From the NCBI GenBank assembly GCA_004292855.1, contig RDXN01000091.1:1-43973 (forward strand): a stretch of DNA of 43,973 nt, written 5' to 3'. Positions 1 to 7,059 of the stretch are shown here, one piece after another (positions within the stretch are counted from its first letter, which is position 1; each line of letters starts with the position of its first letter). The position numbers were made by a program, and so were the translations under genes. The stretch comes from Cytophagales bacterium. GTDB taxonomy: Bacteria > Bacteroidota > Bacteroidia > Cytophagales > Spirosomataceae. The notes below the pieces were generated by a model. It saw only the letters and a list, made by a program, of their open reading frames with translations. It was not told where the DNA came from and made no database searches.

Positions 1-2
1 TT

Positions 3-92
3 TTCCAAGATTTAGAGAAGTACCGCACGGAGTTAGAGTCGTTGATAACTCTTAATTTTCGCTTGTGCGATTCGCAATCCTTTTCCTTTTGA
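3..92 (+). CDS. 3' end of an upstream gene, product unknown (partial)
   Basis: An open frame enters from the left edge and ends at TGA 90-92. The visible 29 residues begin FQDLEKYRTELESL, have an amphipathic, coiled-coil-like character, and end in a Ser/Phe-rich tail. No family can be named from so little. It is called only because the frame is open from the window edge, lies on the strand of the tRNA cluster, and no other gene occupies the stretch. It could be a chance frame. Confidence 0.3.
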   Translation, partial: FQDLEKYRTELESLITLNFRLCDSQSFSF

Positions 93-106
93 CTATAAAA
101 ATAAAG

Positions 107-136
107 TTGTGTTTCTGCTCAGGAAAAATAGTATTG
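107..136 (+). promoter_or_regulatory. Candidate Bacteroidota promoter upstream of the leader/tRNA operon
   Basis: TTG at 107-109, a 19-nt spacer and TAGTATTG at 129-136 resemble the Bacteroidota TTG-N19-TAnnTTTG promoter with one mismatch in the -7 box. A second -7-like box, CACCTTTG, is at 167-174 but has a longer spacer to the nearest TTG. Either could start the leader and tRNA transcript. Confidence 0.4.
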
Positions 137-199
137 TTTTTGCTCGACAACAGTAAATATAATTCACACCTTTGCACCTCAAACACGACAGTAATGATT

Positions 200-330
200 T
201 TTCGCAGCCAATATCAACACAAGCACCGCTTCTGCACTCCGCAGGGATGGGTTGATATTGACTAAGCTATAAAAACGCTTTTTGTTAACGATCCCCCTGC
301 TGAGTCAAACCGGCAGGGGAATTTTGTTTT
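200..330 (+). ncRNA. Putative structured leader or small RNA before the tRNA operon
   Basis: Positions 209-218 (CAATATCAAC) are exactly complementary to 251-260 (GTTGATATTG). Inside that stem is a smaller CTGC/GCAG hairpin, and the region ends in a GC-rich hairpin with a U-rich tail at 294-330. This gives a compact stem, an A/T-rich linker and a terminator. I do not recognise it as 6S, SRP, tmRNA or RNase P RNA. It could be a free small RNA or an attenuating leader for the tRNA genes that start at 335. The overlapping reading frame at 65-265 has no protein-like features. Confidence 0.35.
294..330 (+). terminator. Rho-independent-type terminator/attenuator 5 nt before tRNA-Tyr
   Basis: CCCCTGC (294-300) and GCAGGGG (313-319) form a perfect 7-bp stem with a 12-nt loop, followed by AATTTTGTTTT. 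Its position directly in front of the tRNA-Tyr acceptor stem (335) is odd for a tRNA operon, because the cluster would need read-through or conditional anti-termination. Confidence 0.7.
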
Positions 331-334
331 ATCC

Positions 335-432
335 GGGAGTATAAACCGTAACTGGTAGCGGGCAGCACTGTAAATGCTGTGTGTAAACTCTGGTGCCGGG
401 CCGCCGGTGCGGTTCGAGTCCATCTGCTCCCA
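335..432 (+). tRNA. tRNA-Tyr (GTA), interrupted by a 16-nt insert in the T stem
   Basis: The acceptor arms are GGGAGTA and TGCTCCC, the anticodon stem is CAGCA/TGCTG, and anticodon GTA is at 370-372. The class II long variable arm expected of bacterial tRNA-Tyr is present, as is T loop TTCGAGT (413-419). The 3' T strand CCATC needs GGTGG opposite it. The sequence reads GGTG, then 16 extra bases (396-411, CCGGGCCGCCGGTGCG), then G. Removing the insert gives a complete T stem. No CCA is encoded. It may be functional with a bulged mini-hairpin, processed, or dead. Confidence 0.85.
396..411 (+). repeat. 16-nt GC palindromic mini-element inside tRNA-Tyr
   Basis: CCGGGCCGCCGGTGCG can fold as CCGG-GCCG-CCGG. 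It lies between positions 52 and 53 of the tRNA, in the 5' strand of the T stem. It belongs to the family found at 777, 870, 6487, 22799, 23860, 24883, 39452 and 39630. Confidence 0.8.
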
Positions 433-488
433 CAAAAATTAAATAAGCGTGGCAGAGTACTGCTGCTAAGTTTATAGTGAATGAGCTT

Positions 489-562
489 GATCCTGTAGCT
501 CAGTTGGTTAGAGCTTCTCACTTTTAATGAGAAGGCCGTGGGTTCGAGTCCCACCGGGATCA
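489..562 (+). tRNA. tRNA-Lys (TTT)
   Basis: Acceptor GATCCTG pairs with CGGGATC and the loop CTTTTAA carries anticodon TTT at 523-525. The T arm GTGGG-TTCGAGT-CCCAC is intact and has no insert, so it serves as an internal control for the interrupted tRNAs nearby. No CCA is encoded. Confidence 0.95.
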
Positions 563-570
563 CAAAAAAT

Positions 571-643
571 GGAACTGAAGCTAATCTGGTGAAAGCAGCG
601 GACTGAAAATCCGCAGAGGTTGGATCGTAACCAACTAGTTCCA
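571..643 (+). tRNA. tRNA-Phe (GAA) with an atypical T loop
   Basis: Acceptor GGAACTG/TAGTTCC, anticodon stem GCGGA/TCCGC and anticodon GAA at 605-607 are clear. The T stem GTTGG/CCAAC is perfect, but the loop is ATCGTAA instead of the usual TTCRANN, so positions 54 and 58 read A and T in place of T and A. No CCA is encoded. Confidence 0.88.
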
Positions 644-648
644 CACAT

Positions 649-720
649 GGCTCTGTGGTGTAATGGATAGCATGATTGTCTTCGGAACAATTGGTTAAGG
701 TTCGAGTCCTTACAGAGCCA
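649..720 (+). tRNA. tRNA-Arg (TCG)
   Basis: Acceptor GGCTCTG/CAGAGCC, anticodon stem ATTGT/ACAAT with loop CTTCGGA (anticodon TCG, 682-684), and T arm TAAGG-TTCGAGT-CCTTA are all intact. It starts 5 nt after tRNA-Phe. No CCA is encoded. Confidence 0.93.
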
Positions 721-725
721 CGAAT

Positions 726-813
726 AGCCCGTTCATTCAACGGATAGGATTTCAGATTACGGATCTGAGTATGGGGACGGTCAGCCGCTGCTGTTCGAGT
801 CCCTCACGGGCTA
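726..813 (+). tRNA. tRNA-Arg (ACG), interrupted by a 16-nt insert in the T stem
   Basis: Acceptor AGCCCGT/ACGGGCT, D stem ATTC/GGAT, anticodon stem TCAGA/TCTGA and anticodon ACG at 759-761 are clear. T loop TTCGAGT (794-800) and 3' T strand CCCTC require GGGGG. The gene has GGGG (773-776), 16 extra bases (777-792) and G793. This is the same 52/53 position as in tRNA-Tyr and tRNA-Gln. The insert is a more diverged copy of the mini-element. The start could be read one base later. Confidence 0.85.
777..792 (+). repeat. 16-nt mini-element (diverged copy) inside tRNA-Arg(ACG)
   Basis: ACGGTCAGCCGCTGCT. Read from 778 it aligns to the consensus CGGTCCGCCGGTGCGG with a few mismatches and keeps the CGG...CCG self-complementarity. 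It splits the T stem between positions 52 and 53. Confidence 0.7.
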
Positions 814-818
814 CAAAT

Positions 819-906
819 TGGGGTATCGTATAACGGTTATTACATCTGATTTTGGTTCAGAAAATAGTGCCGGGCCGCCGGAGCGGTTCGATTCCATTTA
901 CCCCAA
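819..906 (+). tRNA. tRNA-Gln (TTG), interrupted by a 16-nt insert in the T stem
   Basis: Acceptor TGGGGTA/TACCCCA, anticodon stem TCTGA/TCAGA and anticodon TTG at 852-854 are clear. T loop TTCGATT (887-893) and 3' strand CCATT need AGTGG. The sequence gives AGTG (866-869), a 16-nt insert (870-885) and G886. Excision of the insert restores five T-stem pairs, with one G-T wobble. It ends two bases before tRNA-His. Confidence 0.87.
870..885 (+). repeat. 16-nt GC palindromic mini-element inside tRNA-Gln
   Basis: CCGGGCCGCCGGAGCG differs from the tRNA-Tyr copy at one base and sits at the same structural position. CCGG-GCCG-CCGG can form a 4-bp hairpin with a tetraloop. Confidence 0.8.
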
Positions 907-908
907 CT

Positions 909-982
909 GTGTCTGTAGCTTAGGTGGTTAAAGCACTCGCCTGTGGCGCGAGAGATCACCGGTTCGAGTCCGGTCAGACACC
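909..982 (+). tRNA. tRNA-His (GTG)
   Basis: Acceptor GTGTCTG/CAGACAC, anticodon stem CTCGC/GCGAG with anticodon GTG (942-944), and an intact T arm ACCGG-TTCGAGT-CCGGT. The discriminator is C982, typical of tRNA-His. The base before position 1 is T908, so the usual extra G-1 does not appear to be encoded. Confidence 0.93.
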
Positions 983-990
983 CGAAACAA

Positions 991-1021
991 CAAAAAAGCC
1001 AGTCAATATTGACTGGCTTTT
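991..1021. terminator. Bidirectional terminator between convergent tRNAs
   Basis: A near-perfect palindrome, AAAAAGCCAGTCAA/TTGACTGGCTTTT, has A-rich and T-rich flanks on both sides. It can end the + strand tRNA operon after tRNA-His and the - strand tRNA-Pro transcript. Confidence 0.85.
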
Positions 1022-1022
1022 G

Positions 1023-1096
1023 TCGGGAAGGCGGGATTCGAACCCACGACCTCTTGCACCCCATGCAAGCACGCTACCGGACTGCGCTACATCCCG
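1023..1096 (-). tRNA. tRNA-Pro (GGG)
   Basis: On the - strand the acceptor is CGGGATG/CTTCCCG with one mismatch. The anticodon stem CTTGC/GCAAG encloses ATGGGGT (anticodon GGG), and the T arm CGTGGG-TTCGAAT-CCCGC is normal. It carries no insert and is convergent with the seven-tRNA cluster. Confidence 0.92.
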
Positions 1097-1116
1097 AAAT
1101 GCTGTGCAAAGATAAC

Positions 1117-1200
1117 GGGAGTAGAGGAGAAAAGGAAGAAAGGAGGAAGGTTTTTCGCCATTTAATTCTTCCTTCCTTCTTCCTCTCCTCTTTACTACTC
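1117..1200. terminator. Purine/pyrimidine inverted repeat downstream of the DUF4953-type protease gene
   Basis: A 34-nt nearly pure purine tract (1117-1150) is followed after 17 nt by a pyrimidine-rich near-complement (1168-1200). The arms pair imperfectly and lie just past the stop codon of the - strand protease gene, so a transcription-ending hairpin is likely. Confidence 0.45.
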
Positions 1201-1202
1201 CT

Positions 1203-3788
1203 TTATTTCTTCTCCGCTAGCTCCAGCGTTGGGCGGTTGGGGTCGAGGGCGCGGTTGATCCGCACCAGCACGTCGTCGAGGTGATAACGGCTCATCTTGT
1301 CGGTTTGGCCAGGGAGAGCCGAACGAATATCACTCTGCAACTGCACCAGATATGCCCGCGTGACAGACATGATGTCTGACTTCTGTACGTCCGTATACGG
1401 ACCAGGAACAAAGGTGTAGCCCTGCCCTGAGAAGCCCGTTGGTCGCACTACCGCCGGTGGGTTAGTGTACATCCCGATCAGTTTCTCGGCATATGCTTTT
1501 TGCAGGTTACGACGATAGTTGTCAATCGGTTTTTTGGCCGCTAGCTCACTCCAGATACCCGATTGTACGTCGCTGAAAAACTCATCCAACCCGTAGGACT
1601 CACCCCGGCTGCTGTTCTCGATCAGTCGGCTCATCCGCCCCACGTCGAACAGGCTGTTTAGCGTACCCTCCTGCAACGTACGGACGTAATCGACACCCTG
1701 ATCGGGCCGGACGAGCGGCATAATCTTGGGGTCGAGGAGCCAGGTTGGGGTGTCGAACAACTGCTTATTCAGGAACGCAACGGCGTCTTTTTGCAGGCTT
1801 TTGGGCGTGGGTTCATACACGTTCCCGGCCTGATCGTAGGTCTTGGGTGTTTCGTAAATACCACCGACATACTTGGTCACGTGGCCCATATATCGCCGGA
1901 ACTGCCCCGTAATTTCTCCATACATCTCCTGCAACTTGTCGTAGTCTTCGCCCTCCTCGCGGGTCCACTGCGGGAGGTTGGGCAGGATGCGCTTCAGGTT
2001 TCGGATACCGTAATCGCTGGCCAACATGGCGTTGTCGCCCAAGTCTTCGCTCTGCGAGCGCGGGTCCATCGGGTTAATTTCCGTGCCGAACCAATAGCGC
2101 GGATCGGTTTCGTGGCCTTTCACCCAGTTGTTCAGCACGAGCTTGTCGGCTTCCGGGGTTTTGGTGTCGTAAACGGGCTTGTAGCCCCACTCGATGGCCC
2201 AAATATCGTAGGTGCCGATGCGTGGGAACAGGTCCGTAACACCATCTTCGGGCTGGGCCACGTAGTTGAACCGGGCGTAGTCCATGATGGAGGCCGTATG
2301 CCCAAACTGCTTGATGAAGTTCTTGTCGCGCAGCTTTTCGACCGGTGTTGCGTGGCTCGATCCGAAGTTGTGCCGCAGGCCGAGCGTATGCCCCACCTCG
2401 TGCGACGACACAAAGCGCACTAATTGCCCCATCAACTCATCGTCAAACTTAGGCTTGCGGGCGCGGGCATCGACAGCAGCTCCCTGCACCATGTACCACT
2501 TGCGGAGCAGGTTCATTACGTTATGATACCAGCCAATATGACTCTCGATGATCTCACCCGTACGCGGGTCGTGAATGTTGGGACCGTAGGCATTCTCAAT
2601 GTCGGAAGCGAAGTAACGAATCACCGAATAGCGGGCATCTTCGAGGCTCAGGGTGGTGTCTTTGTCGTCCCAGTCTTTGGCCATGATCGCGTTTTTCCAA
2701 CCCGCTTTCTCAAACGCAACCTGCCAGTCATCGACGCCTTTTTTCAAATACGCCCGCCATTTGACCGGCGTGGCCGGGTCGATGTAGTAAACAATTGGCT
2801 TTTGGGGTTCGATCAGTTGACCGCGTTTCTGGCGGTCAGCGTCGGCGGCTGACTTGGGTTCGAGTCGCCAACGCACGGCGAAGGTTTCTTTTTCGGTCCG
2901 CTGTGAAGCATCGTCGTAAACCGTGTAGCCGTTGGCGAAAAAGCCCACCCGACTGTCGAAGAAGCGTTTACGCATGGGATTCCTCGGCAACAAAATCATC
3001 GACGTGTTGATCTCCATCGTTACAGCACCGGCTGCCGAAGCCGCGGGCAACGAGGTCGTTGGCGATGGGCCGGGCGTGGGTATTGCCGGGGCCGGACTAA
3101 CGTTAAACGTTTTTACGACCCGAACCTCCGTATTAATTGGGTAGGAGCGAATGCGTTGAATATACGAGCGATCCGATGCCGTGATGGTAAGTCGATAGCG
3201 CGTTTTGGTGGCCGGGTCGAGCGAAACGACCTGGTTTTCAGACTTAAAGAAGTCAGTGATCTCAATCACCACCGACGTGTCTTTCCGGATGGCTTTCAGG
3301 TCAAAGGCGGCTGCGATGGGTTCCAGGTTGGAGTTGCGTACGGCCTGATAGATGGGCTGTAGCGTATCTGAACTGACATTCTGATAGCTCACCACGCGCA
3401 GAAATAGCTTTTTGTCGGGGCCGCGCTCCCAACGCAGCACCTGCCGGTTGGCAATTTCGCCCCCGTAACCCGCGCCTGTGGGAGCCTTCGATACGCGTGT
3501 GATGGCCATAAACTCGCGGCCCATCAATGAGTCGGGTATCTCCAGATAATACTTTTCGTCGATCTTGTGGCTGGTGAATGCCCCTCGGCTGCTTTGTGCC
3601 GAGGCTGTGATCACCTCTCTGTACGGCTTGGGGCCACTCGCGTCTTTTTTAGGCGCAGCAACCGAAGTGGACGAAGCCGAAGTCGATGCCGCCGAGCTAC
3701 TGGCCGGGGCGGTGGGTTGCTGGGCGTGTACGGCTCCAGCGAGCAGAACGGCAACAAGCGTGCCGAGGAGAAGTAAAGTTTGTTTCAT
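1203..3788 (-). CDS. Secreted zinc-dependent metalloprotease, Ecx/DUF4953 type
   Basis: The predicted product is an 861-residue exported metalloprotease. The chosen ATG (3788) gives a clean signal peptide, MKQTLLLLGTLVAVLLAGAV, followed by an Ala/Ser-rich linker. The longer frame to 3869 runs into a palindromic repeat and is rejected as a start. The zinc site SSHEVGHTLGLRHNFG is at about residue 463 (extended HExxHxxGxxH), typical of the DUF5117/DUF5118/DUF4953 metalloprotease family common in Bacteroidota. The N-terminal two fifths match the usual non-catalytic region of that family. It is followed on the same strand by tRNA-Pro and preceded by M1-type peptidases, making a block of secreted proteases. 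The natural substrate is unknown. Confidence 0.9.
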   Translation of the reverse strand: MKQTLLLLGTLVAVLLAGAVHAQQPTAPASSSAASTSASSTSVAAPKKDASGPKPYREVITASAQSSRGAFTSHKIDEKYYLEIPDSLMGREFMAITRVSKAPTGAGYGGEIANRQVLRWERGPDKKLFLRVVSYQNVSSDTLQPIYQAVRNSNLEPIAAAFDLKAIRKDTSVVIEITDFFKSENQVVSLDPATKTRYRLTITASDRSYIQRIRSYPINTEVRVVKTFNVSPAPAIPTPGPSPTTSLPAASAAGAVTMEINTSMILLPRNPMRKRFFDSRVGFFANGYTVYDDASQRTEKETFAVRWRLEPKSAADADRQKRGQLIEPQKPIVYYIDPATPVKWRAYLKKGVDDWQVAFEKAGWKNAIMAKDWDDKDTTLSLEDARYSVIRYFASDIENAYGPNIHDPRTGEIIESHIGWYHNVMNLLRKWYMVQGAAVDARARKPKFDDELMGQLVRFVSSHEVGHTLGLRHNFGSSHATPVEKLRDKNFIKQFGHTASIMDYARFNYVAQPEDGVTDLFPRIGTYDIWAIEWGYKPVYDTKTPEADKLVLNNWVKGHETDPRYWFGTEINPMDPRSQSEDLGDNAMLASDYGIRNLKRILPNLPQWTREEGEDYDKLQEMYGEITGQFRRYMGHVTKYVGGIYETPKTYDQAGNVYEPTPKSLQKDAVAFLNKQLFDTPTWLLDPKIMPLVRPDQGVDYVRTLQEGTLNSLFDVGRMSRLIENSSRGESYGLDEFFSDVQSGIWSELAAKKPIDNYRRNLQKAYAEKLIGMYTNPPAVVRPTGFSGQGYTFVPGPYTDVQKSDIMSVTRAYLVQLQSDIRSALPGQTDKMSRYHLDDVLVRINRALDPNRPTLELAEKK

Positions 3789-3822
3789 AGAAGTAGTGAA
3801 CGTGAAAAAGGATTGAAACGCG

Positions 3823-3914
3823 TTTTTTGTCATCCCGAAGTATGAGGGATCTAGATTGATAACTCTCAATTTGAGAATACCAGAACTAGATCCCTCATGC
3901 TTCGGGATGACAAA
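3823..3914. repeat. Large palindromic repeat, copy 1
   Basis: Inverted arms of the GTCATCCCGA...GGGATCTAG type flank a centre containing CTCAATTTGAG. The arms here read GAAGTATGAGGG and CCCTCATGCTTC. It lies between two secreted protease genes. Confidence 0.9.
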
Positions 3915-3942
3915 TCATCCACGTTCCAATCAATCTAATCAA

Positions 3943-6354
3943 TTAATTCTTCCCCGTACCCTGCTTGGCGGGGGGGGCACTCTGACTTTGCTGGCGTTGC
4001 TGCTGCATGGGGTTGGGGCCTTGCGGACCGAACCGCCCTTGCTGCTGCCGGAACAATTGGAACCGCGTGGGCGCAGCCGTGCGTGGAAAACTGTTATCTT
4101 CCGTATTTATATCGGCGATTTCACTGTAAGGGTCGAGCGTCCACTGCTTCACCTTCTTGTTGGTGGCAACCACTTTCTTAAGCGACACGTCGTTGAACCG
4201 CCAGATTTCTGCCGGAAAACGCGCCACTGAATCTGTGCCGTCCTCGAACTCCATACGGATAATAACCGGCATCGGCAGGCCACCTTTGTTCTTCACCGAG
4301 AGGGTGTAATAATTCATAGCCTGACCGCTTTCCACCATCTTCCGCTCGTCGGGCGAGAGCGTTGCCAGATAATCCTGATACCGTTTTTTATCCTGCTCGG
4401 TTACGGCATACGGATCATACTGGTTATAGAAATCCTTCATAGTGCTGTCCTGAGCCACTACCGTGTTGGCCTTGCTGGCCGCGTCGCGTTGCTTCGAGAC
4501 GGTGTTCAGGCGGGCCTGAGCAGCCGCACGAGCCTCGGCTTTGGTGACTTCGGGGTTTTGGCTGGCGGGCTGGAACCAGTCGACATCAACGAGATCCTGG
4601 TCAACGGGTTGCGTGCCGTAGAACCAGCCTTTCCAGAACCAGTCCAAATCCACGCCCGACGCGTCCTCCATCGTGCGGAAGAAATCGGCGGGGGTAGGCG
4701 ACTTGAACATCCACCGGCGCGAATATTCTTTGAACGCATAGTCGAACAATTCGCGGCCCATAACCGTTTCGCGCAGGATGTTGAGGGCCGTTGCTGGCTT
4801 GGCGTAGGCGTTGGGGCCGAGCAAAATCACGTTCTCGCCCGACGTCATGATGGGCACGAGCATGTTCTTGTCCATCTTCATGTAGTCGACAATCTGTGCG
4901 GGTTCGCCCCGGCGCGTGGGGTAGTTGTAGTCCCACTCTTTCTCGGCCAGATACTGCACAAAGGTGTTCAAACCCTCGTCCATCCAGGTCCACTGCCGCT
5001 CGTCGGAGTTCACGATCATGGGGAAGAAGTTGTGACCCACTTCGTGGATAATCACCCCAATCATGCCGTATTTGGTGGCTTCTGAGTAGGTTCCATCGGC
5101 TTCGGGGCGGCCCCCGTTGAACGAAATCATGGGGTATTCCATGCCGCCACCCGCTACCGAGTGTACCGAAATGGCTACCGGATAGGGGTACTCGAAGGTG
5201 TGTTTCCCGTAGCTTTTGAGCGTGTGTTCTACCACACGGGTCGAGTATTGTCCCCATAGCGGGTTGCCCTCTTTGGGGTAATACGACATGCTCCAGATTT
5301 TGCGGCCATTACCATACACATCCGTCTGCATGGCGTCCCAGATGTATTTGCGGCTGCTGGCGAAGGCAAAATCACGCACGTTATCGGCCTTGTAAATCCA
5401 GGTCTTCGTGGCCGTTGATTTGTTTTTCTCGGCGGCTTCGGCCTCGGCCTGCGTCACGATCACGACGGGCGTTTTGGCGTTTTTAGCCTGATTAAACCGC
5501 TGCATCTGCGTGGGTGTCAGCACCTGTGCGTAGTTCTGGCACTCGCCCGACGCGGCCACCACGTGGTCGGCGGGAACGGTGATGGCTACCTTGTAATTCC
5601 CGAAGATCAACGTGAACTCCGACCCACCCAGGAACTGCTTGTTCTGCCAGCCGTTCACGTCGTCGTACTTACACAGGCGCGGGAACCAGTGGGCAATGTT
5701 GTAGTTGTAGTTTCCGTCTTTCGGAAAAAACTCATAACCCGACCGACCGTAGTACTCCGTCACGAAGTAGTTCCAGTCAACGCCAAACTGCACCGACTTG
5801 CCGGGCAGCACGGGCGTTGGCAGGTCGATCCGCATCATGGTTTGGTTGATCGTGTATTTCAGGGGTTGCTTGGCCTTGTCGTACACCGCCGAGATGTTGT
5901 AGCCGTATTTGTCGGCGGGCTGATTCTGGCTGCGCTCCCGCACCGAGTTCATGTTCTGCAACTGGCTCATACTCATCCCCTGCTCGCTGATACCACCCGT
6001 GCGGGTGAGGCTAGCCGTGGAACCTTTGGCAAACAGGTTCTGGTCCAACTGGAGCCAGATATAGCTCAGGGCATCGGGCGAGTTGTTGAAATAGGTAACC
6101 ATCTCGGAGCCAGTCACTTTCTGGTTGGCATCGTCGAGCGTGACCTTAATATCGTAGTCGGCCCGGTTCTCGAAATAATCCCGGCCCGGTGCCCCCGACG
6201 ACGACCGGAAGGTATTGGGCGTGGGCAATTGCGGACCGAGTTGCTCGAACCGGTCGTTGGCACTAAAGCTCGATGGCGGTGCCTGCGCCAGAGCTATGCC
6301 TGAGGCAATGGTCAGGCAAAGGGTTAACAGTTTTCTCATTTTATTCATGTTCAA
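3943..6354 (-). CDS. Secreted M1-family metallopeptidase (paralog 1)
   Basis: An 803-residue gluzincin. A short signal peptide (MRKLLTLCLTIASGIALAQA) begins at an internal Met, so 6339 or 6348 are possible starts. The zinc motif HEVGHNFFPMIVNSDERQW is at about residue 437, with the third ligand Glu in WMDEGLNTF 18 residues further on. Upstream, GGGMEYPMIS corresponds to the GxMEN exopeptidase motif of M1 enzymes, here with Tyr in place of Asn. The C-terminus is a Gln/Pro-rich tail. The neighbour at 7060 is a close paralog, and the two share a nearly identical C-terminal half. Probable role is periplasmic or outer-membrane peptide degradation. Confidence 0.9.
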   Translation of the reverse strand: MNMNKMRKLLTLCLTIASGIALAQAPPSSFSANDRFEQLGPQLPTPNTFRSSSGAPGRDYFENRADYDIKVTLDDANQKVTGSEMVTYFNNSPDALSYIWLQLDQNLFAKGSTASLTRTGGISEQGMSMSQLQNMNSVRERSQNQPADKYGYNISAVYDKAKQPLKYTINQTMMRIDLPTPVLPGKSVQFGVDWNYFVTEYYGRSGYEFFPKDGNYNYNIAHWFPRLCKYDDVNGWQNKQFLGGSEFTLIFGNYKVAITVPADHVVAASGECQNYAQVLTPTQMQRFNQAKNAKTPVVIVTQAEAEAAEKNKSTATKTWIYKADNVRDFAFASSRKYIWDAMQTDVYGNGRKIWSMSYYPKEGNPLWGQYSTRVVEHTLKSYGKHTFEYPYPVAISVHSVAGGGMEYPMISFNGGRPEADGTYSEATKYGMIGVIIHEVGHNFFPMIVNSDERQWTWMDEGLNTFVQYLAEKEWDYNYPTRRGEPAQIVDYMKMDKNMLVPIMTSGENVILLGPNAYAKPATALNILRETVMGRELFDYAFKEYSRRWMFKSPTPADFFRTMEDASGVDLDWFWKGWFYGTQPVDQDLVDVDWFQPASQNPEVTKAEARAAAQARLNTVSKQRDAASKANTVVAQDSTMKDFYNQYDPYAVTEQDKKRYQDYLATLSPDERKMVESGQAMNYYTLSVKNKGGLPMPVIIRMEFEDGTDSVARFPAEIWRFNDVSLKKVVATNKKVKQWTLDPYSEIADINTEDNSFPRTAAPTRFQLFRQQQGRFGPQGPNPMQQQRQQSQSAPPAKQGTGKN

Positions 6355-6384
6355 TACGGTTTGGTTAGTAGTGATCGCGTTTAG

Positions 6385-6544
6385 TATTTTTTGTCATCCC
6401 GTTTTTTTGTCATCCCGACGCAGGAGGGATCTAGTCTCCGTATAGTCAATTTGAGTAGATCAGAAGTAGATCCCTCATTCTTCGGGCCGGATGGCCGGAG
6501 CCATGACAAAAAATACCGGATGACAAAAAAAACGGGATGACAGG
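6385..6544. repeat. Large palindromic repeat, copy 2 (compound, with nested insert)
   Basis: Two tandem GTCATCCCG arms on the left and two on the right give nested inverted repeats of about 160 nt. The right inner arm is interrupted by a 16-nt CCGG-rich mini-element at 6487-6502. The centre holds GTCAATTTGAG. Confidence 0.85.
6487..6502 (+). repeat. 16-nt mini-element nested in a palindromic repeat
   Basis: CCGGATGGCCGGAGCC. Deleting exactly these 16 bases restores CTTCGGGATGACAAAA, the form seen in the uninterrupted repeat arms. Confidence 0.75.
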
Positions 6545-6568
6545 ACACCCTACAATGACAAACTCAAC

Positions 6569-6871
6569 TCAATCTTGAATCTCATTATTGAGAAACCGCC
6601 ATTCTGGATTGAACGAATTAATCAATTCAATCTTCTTCTCGCGTCGCCAGCCCTTGATCTCTTTTTCACGAGCTATAGCTCTGTTTACATACTGATAAAA
6701 CTCCCAGTAGACCAAATTATGGCAGTGATACTTACCCGCAAACGTTTCCAGGTTGTCTCGATTCTGCGAGTGCTCTTCCATCCGGCGGACCAAGTCGTTC
6801 GTCATTCCAGTGTATAAAACGGTGCGCTGTGGGTTAGTCGTCATGTACACGTAGAATTTGTACTGGTTCAT
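6569..6871 (-). CDS. GIY-YIG nuclease family protein
   Basis: A 100-residue protein with the compact GIY-YIG fold of the UPF0213/YhbQ type. FYVYMTTNPQRTVLYTGMTN corresponds to the GIY...YIG strands, VRRMEEH carries the conserved Arg, and the final Glu region is EKEIKGWRREKKIELI. It has no extra DNA-binding domain. It sits alone between two copies of the large palindromic repeat and between two M1 peptidase paralogs. Family members are small single-domain endonuclease-like proteins of uncertain role. Its presence here may be linked to repeat or hairpin metabolism, but that is inference. Confidence 0.9.
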   Translation of the reverse strand: MNQYKFYVYMTTNPQRTVLYTGMTNDLVRRMEEHSQNRDNLETFAGKYHCHNLVYWEFYQYVNRAIAREKEIKGWRREKKIELINSFNPEWRFLNNEIQD

Positions 6872-6904
6872 GTTGATAATGTTGCAGTGGCTTATGTTTT
6901 AGTG

Positions 6905-7014
6905 TTTTTTGTCATCCCGTTTTGTCATCCCGAAGCATGAGGGATCTAGCTTACCGACGCACAAGTTGAGCGTTACCAAAATAGATCCCTCCTTCGTCGG
7001 GATGACGAAAAAAC
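6905..7014. repeat. Large palindromic repeat, copy 3
   Basis: A doubled left GTCATCCCG arm, GAAGCATGAGGGATCTAG, a centre with ACAAGTTGAG, and right arm AGATCCCTCCTTCGTCGGG. It lies between the GIY-YIG gene and the second M1 peptidase. Confidence 0.88.
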
Positions 7015-7059
7015 GCGAAGCATTAAAACGGCCAAAGGCCAATGAAACAACGAAGTCCC

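Noticed and set aside
65-265. A 66-codon + strand frame before the tRNAs
   Set aside because: It covers the promoter and structured leader, is low in protein-like features and has no coding context.
285-740. A 151-codon - strand frame over the tRNA cluster
   Set aside because: It runs antisense through four tRNA genes. Its sequence is translated tRNA, such as the repeated VGLEPTAF-type string.
3789-3869. N-terminal extension of the DUF4953-type protease
   Set aside because: The extra 27 codons read through a palindromic repeat. The signal peptide begins at 3788.
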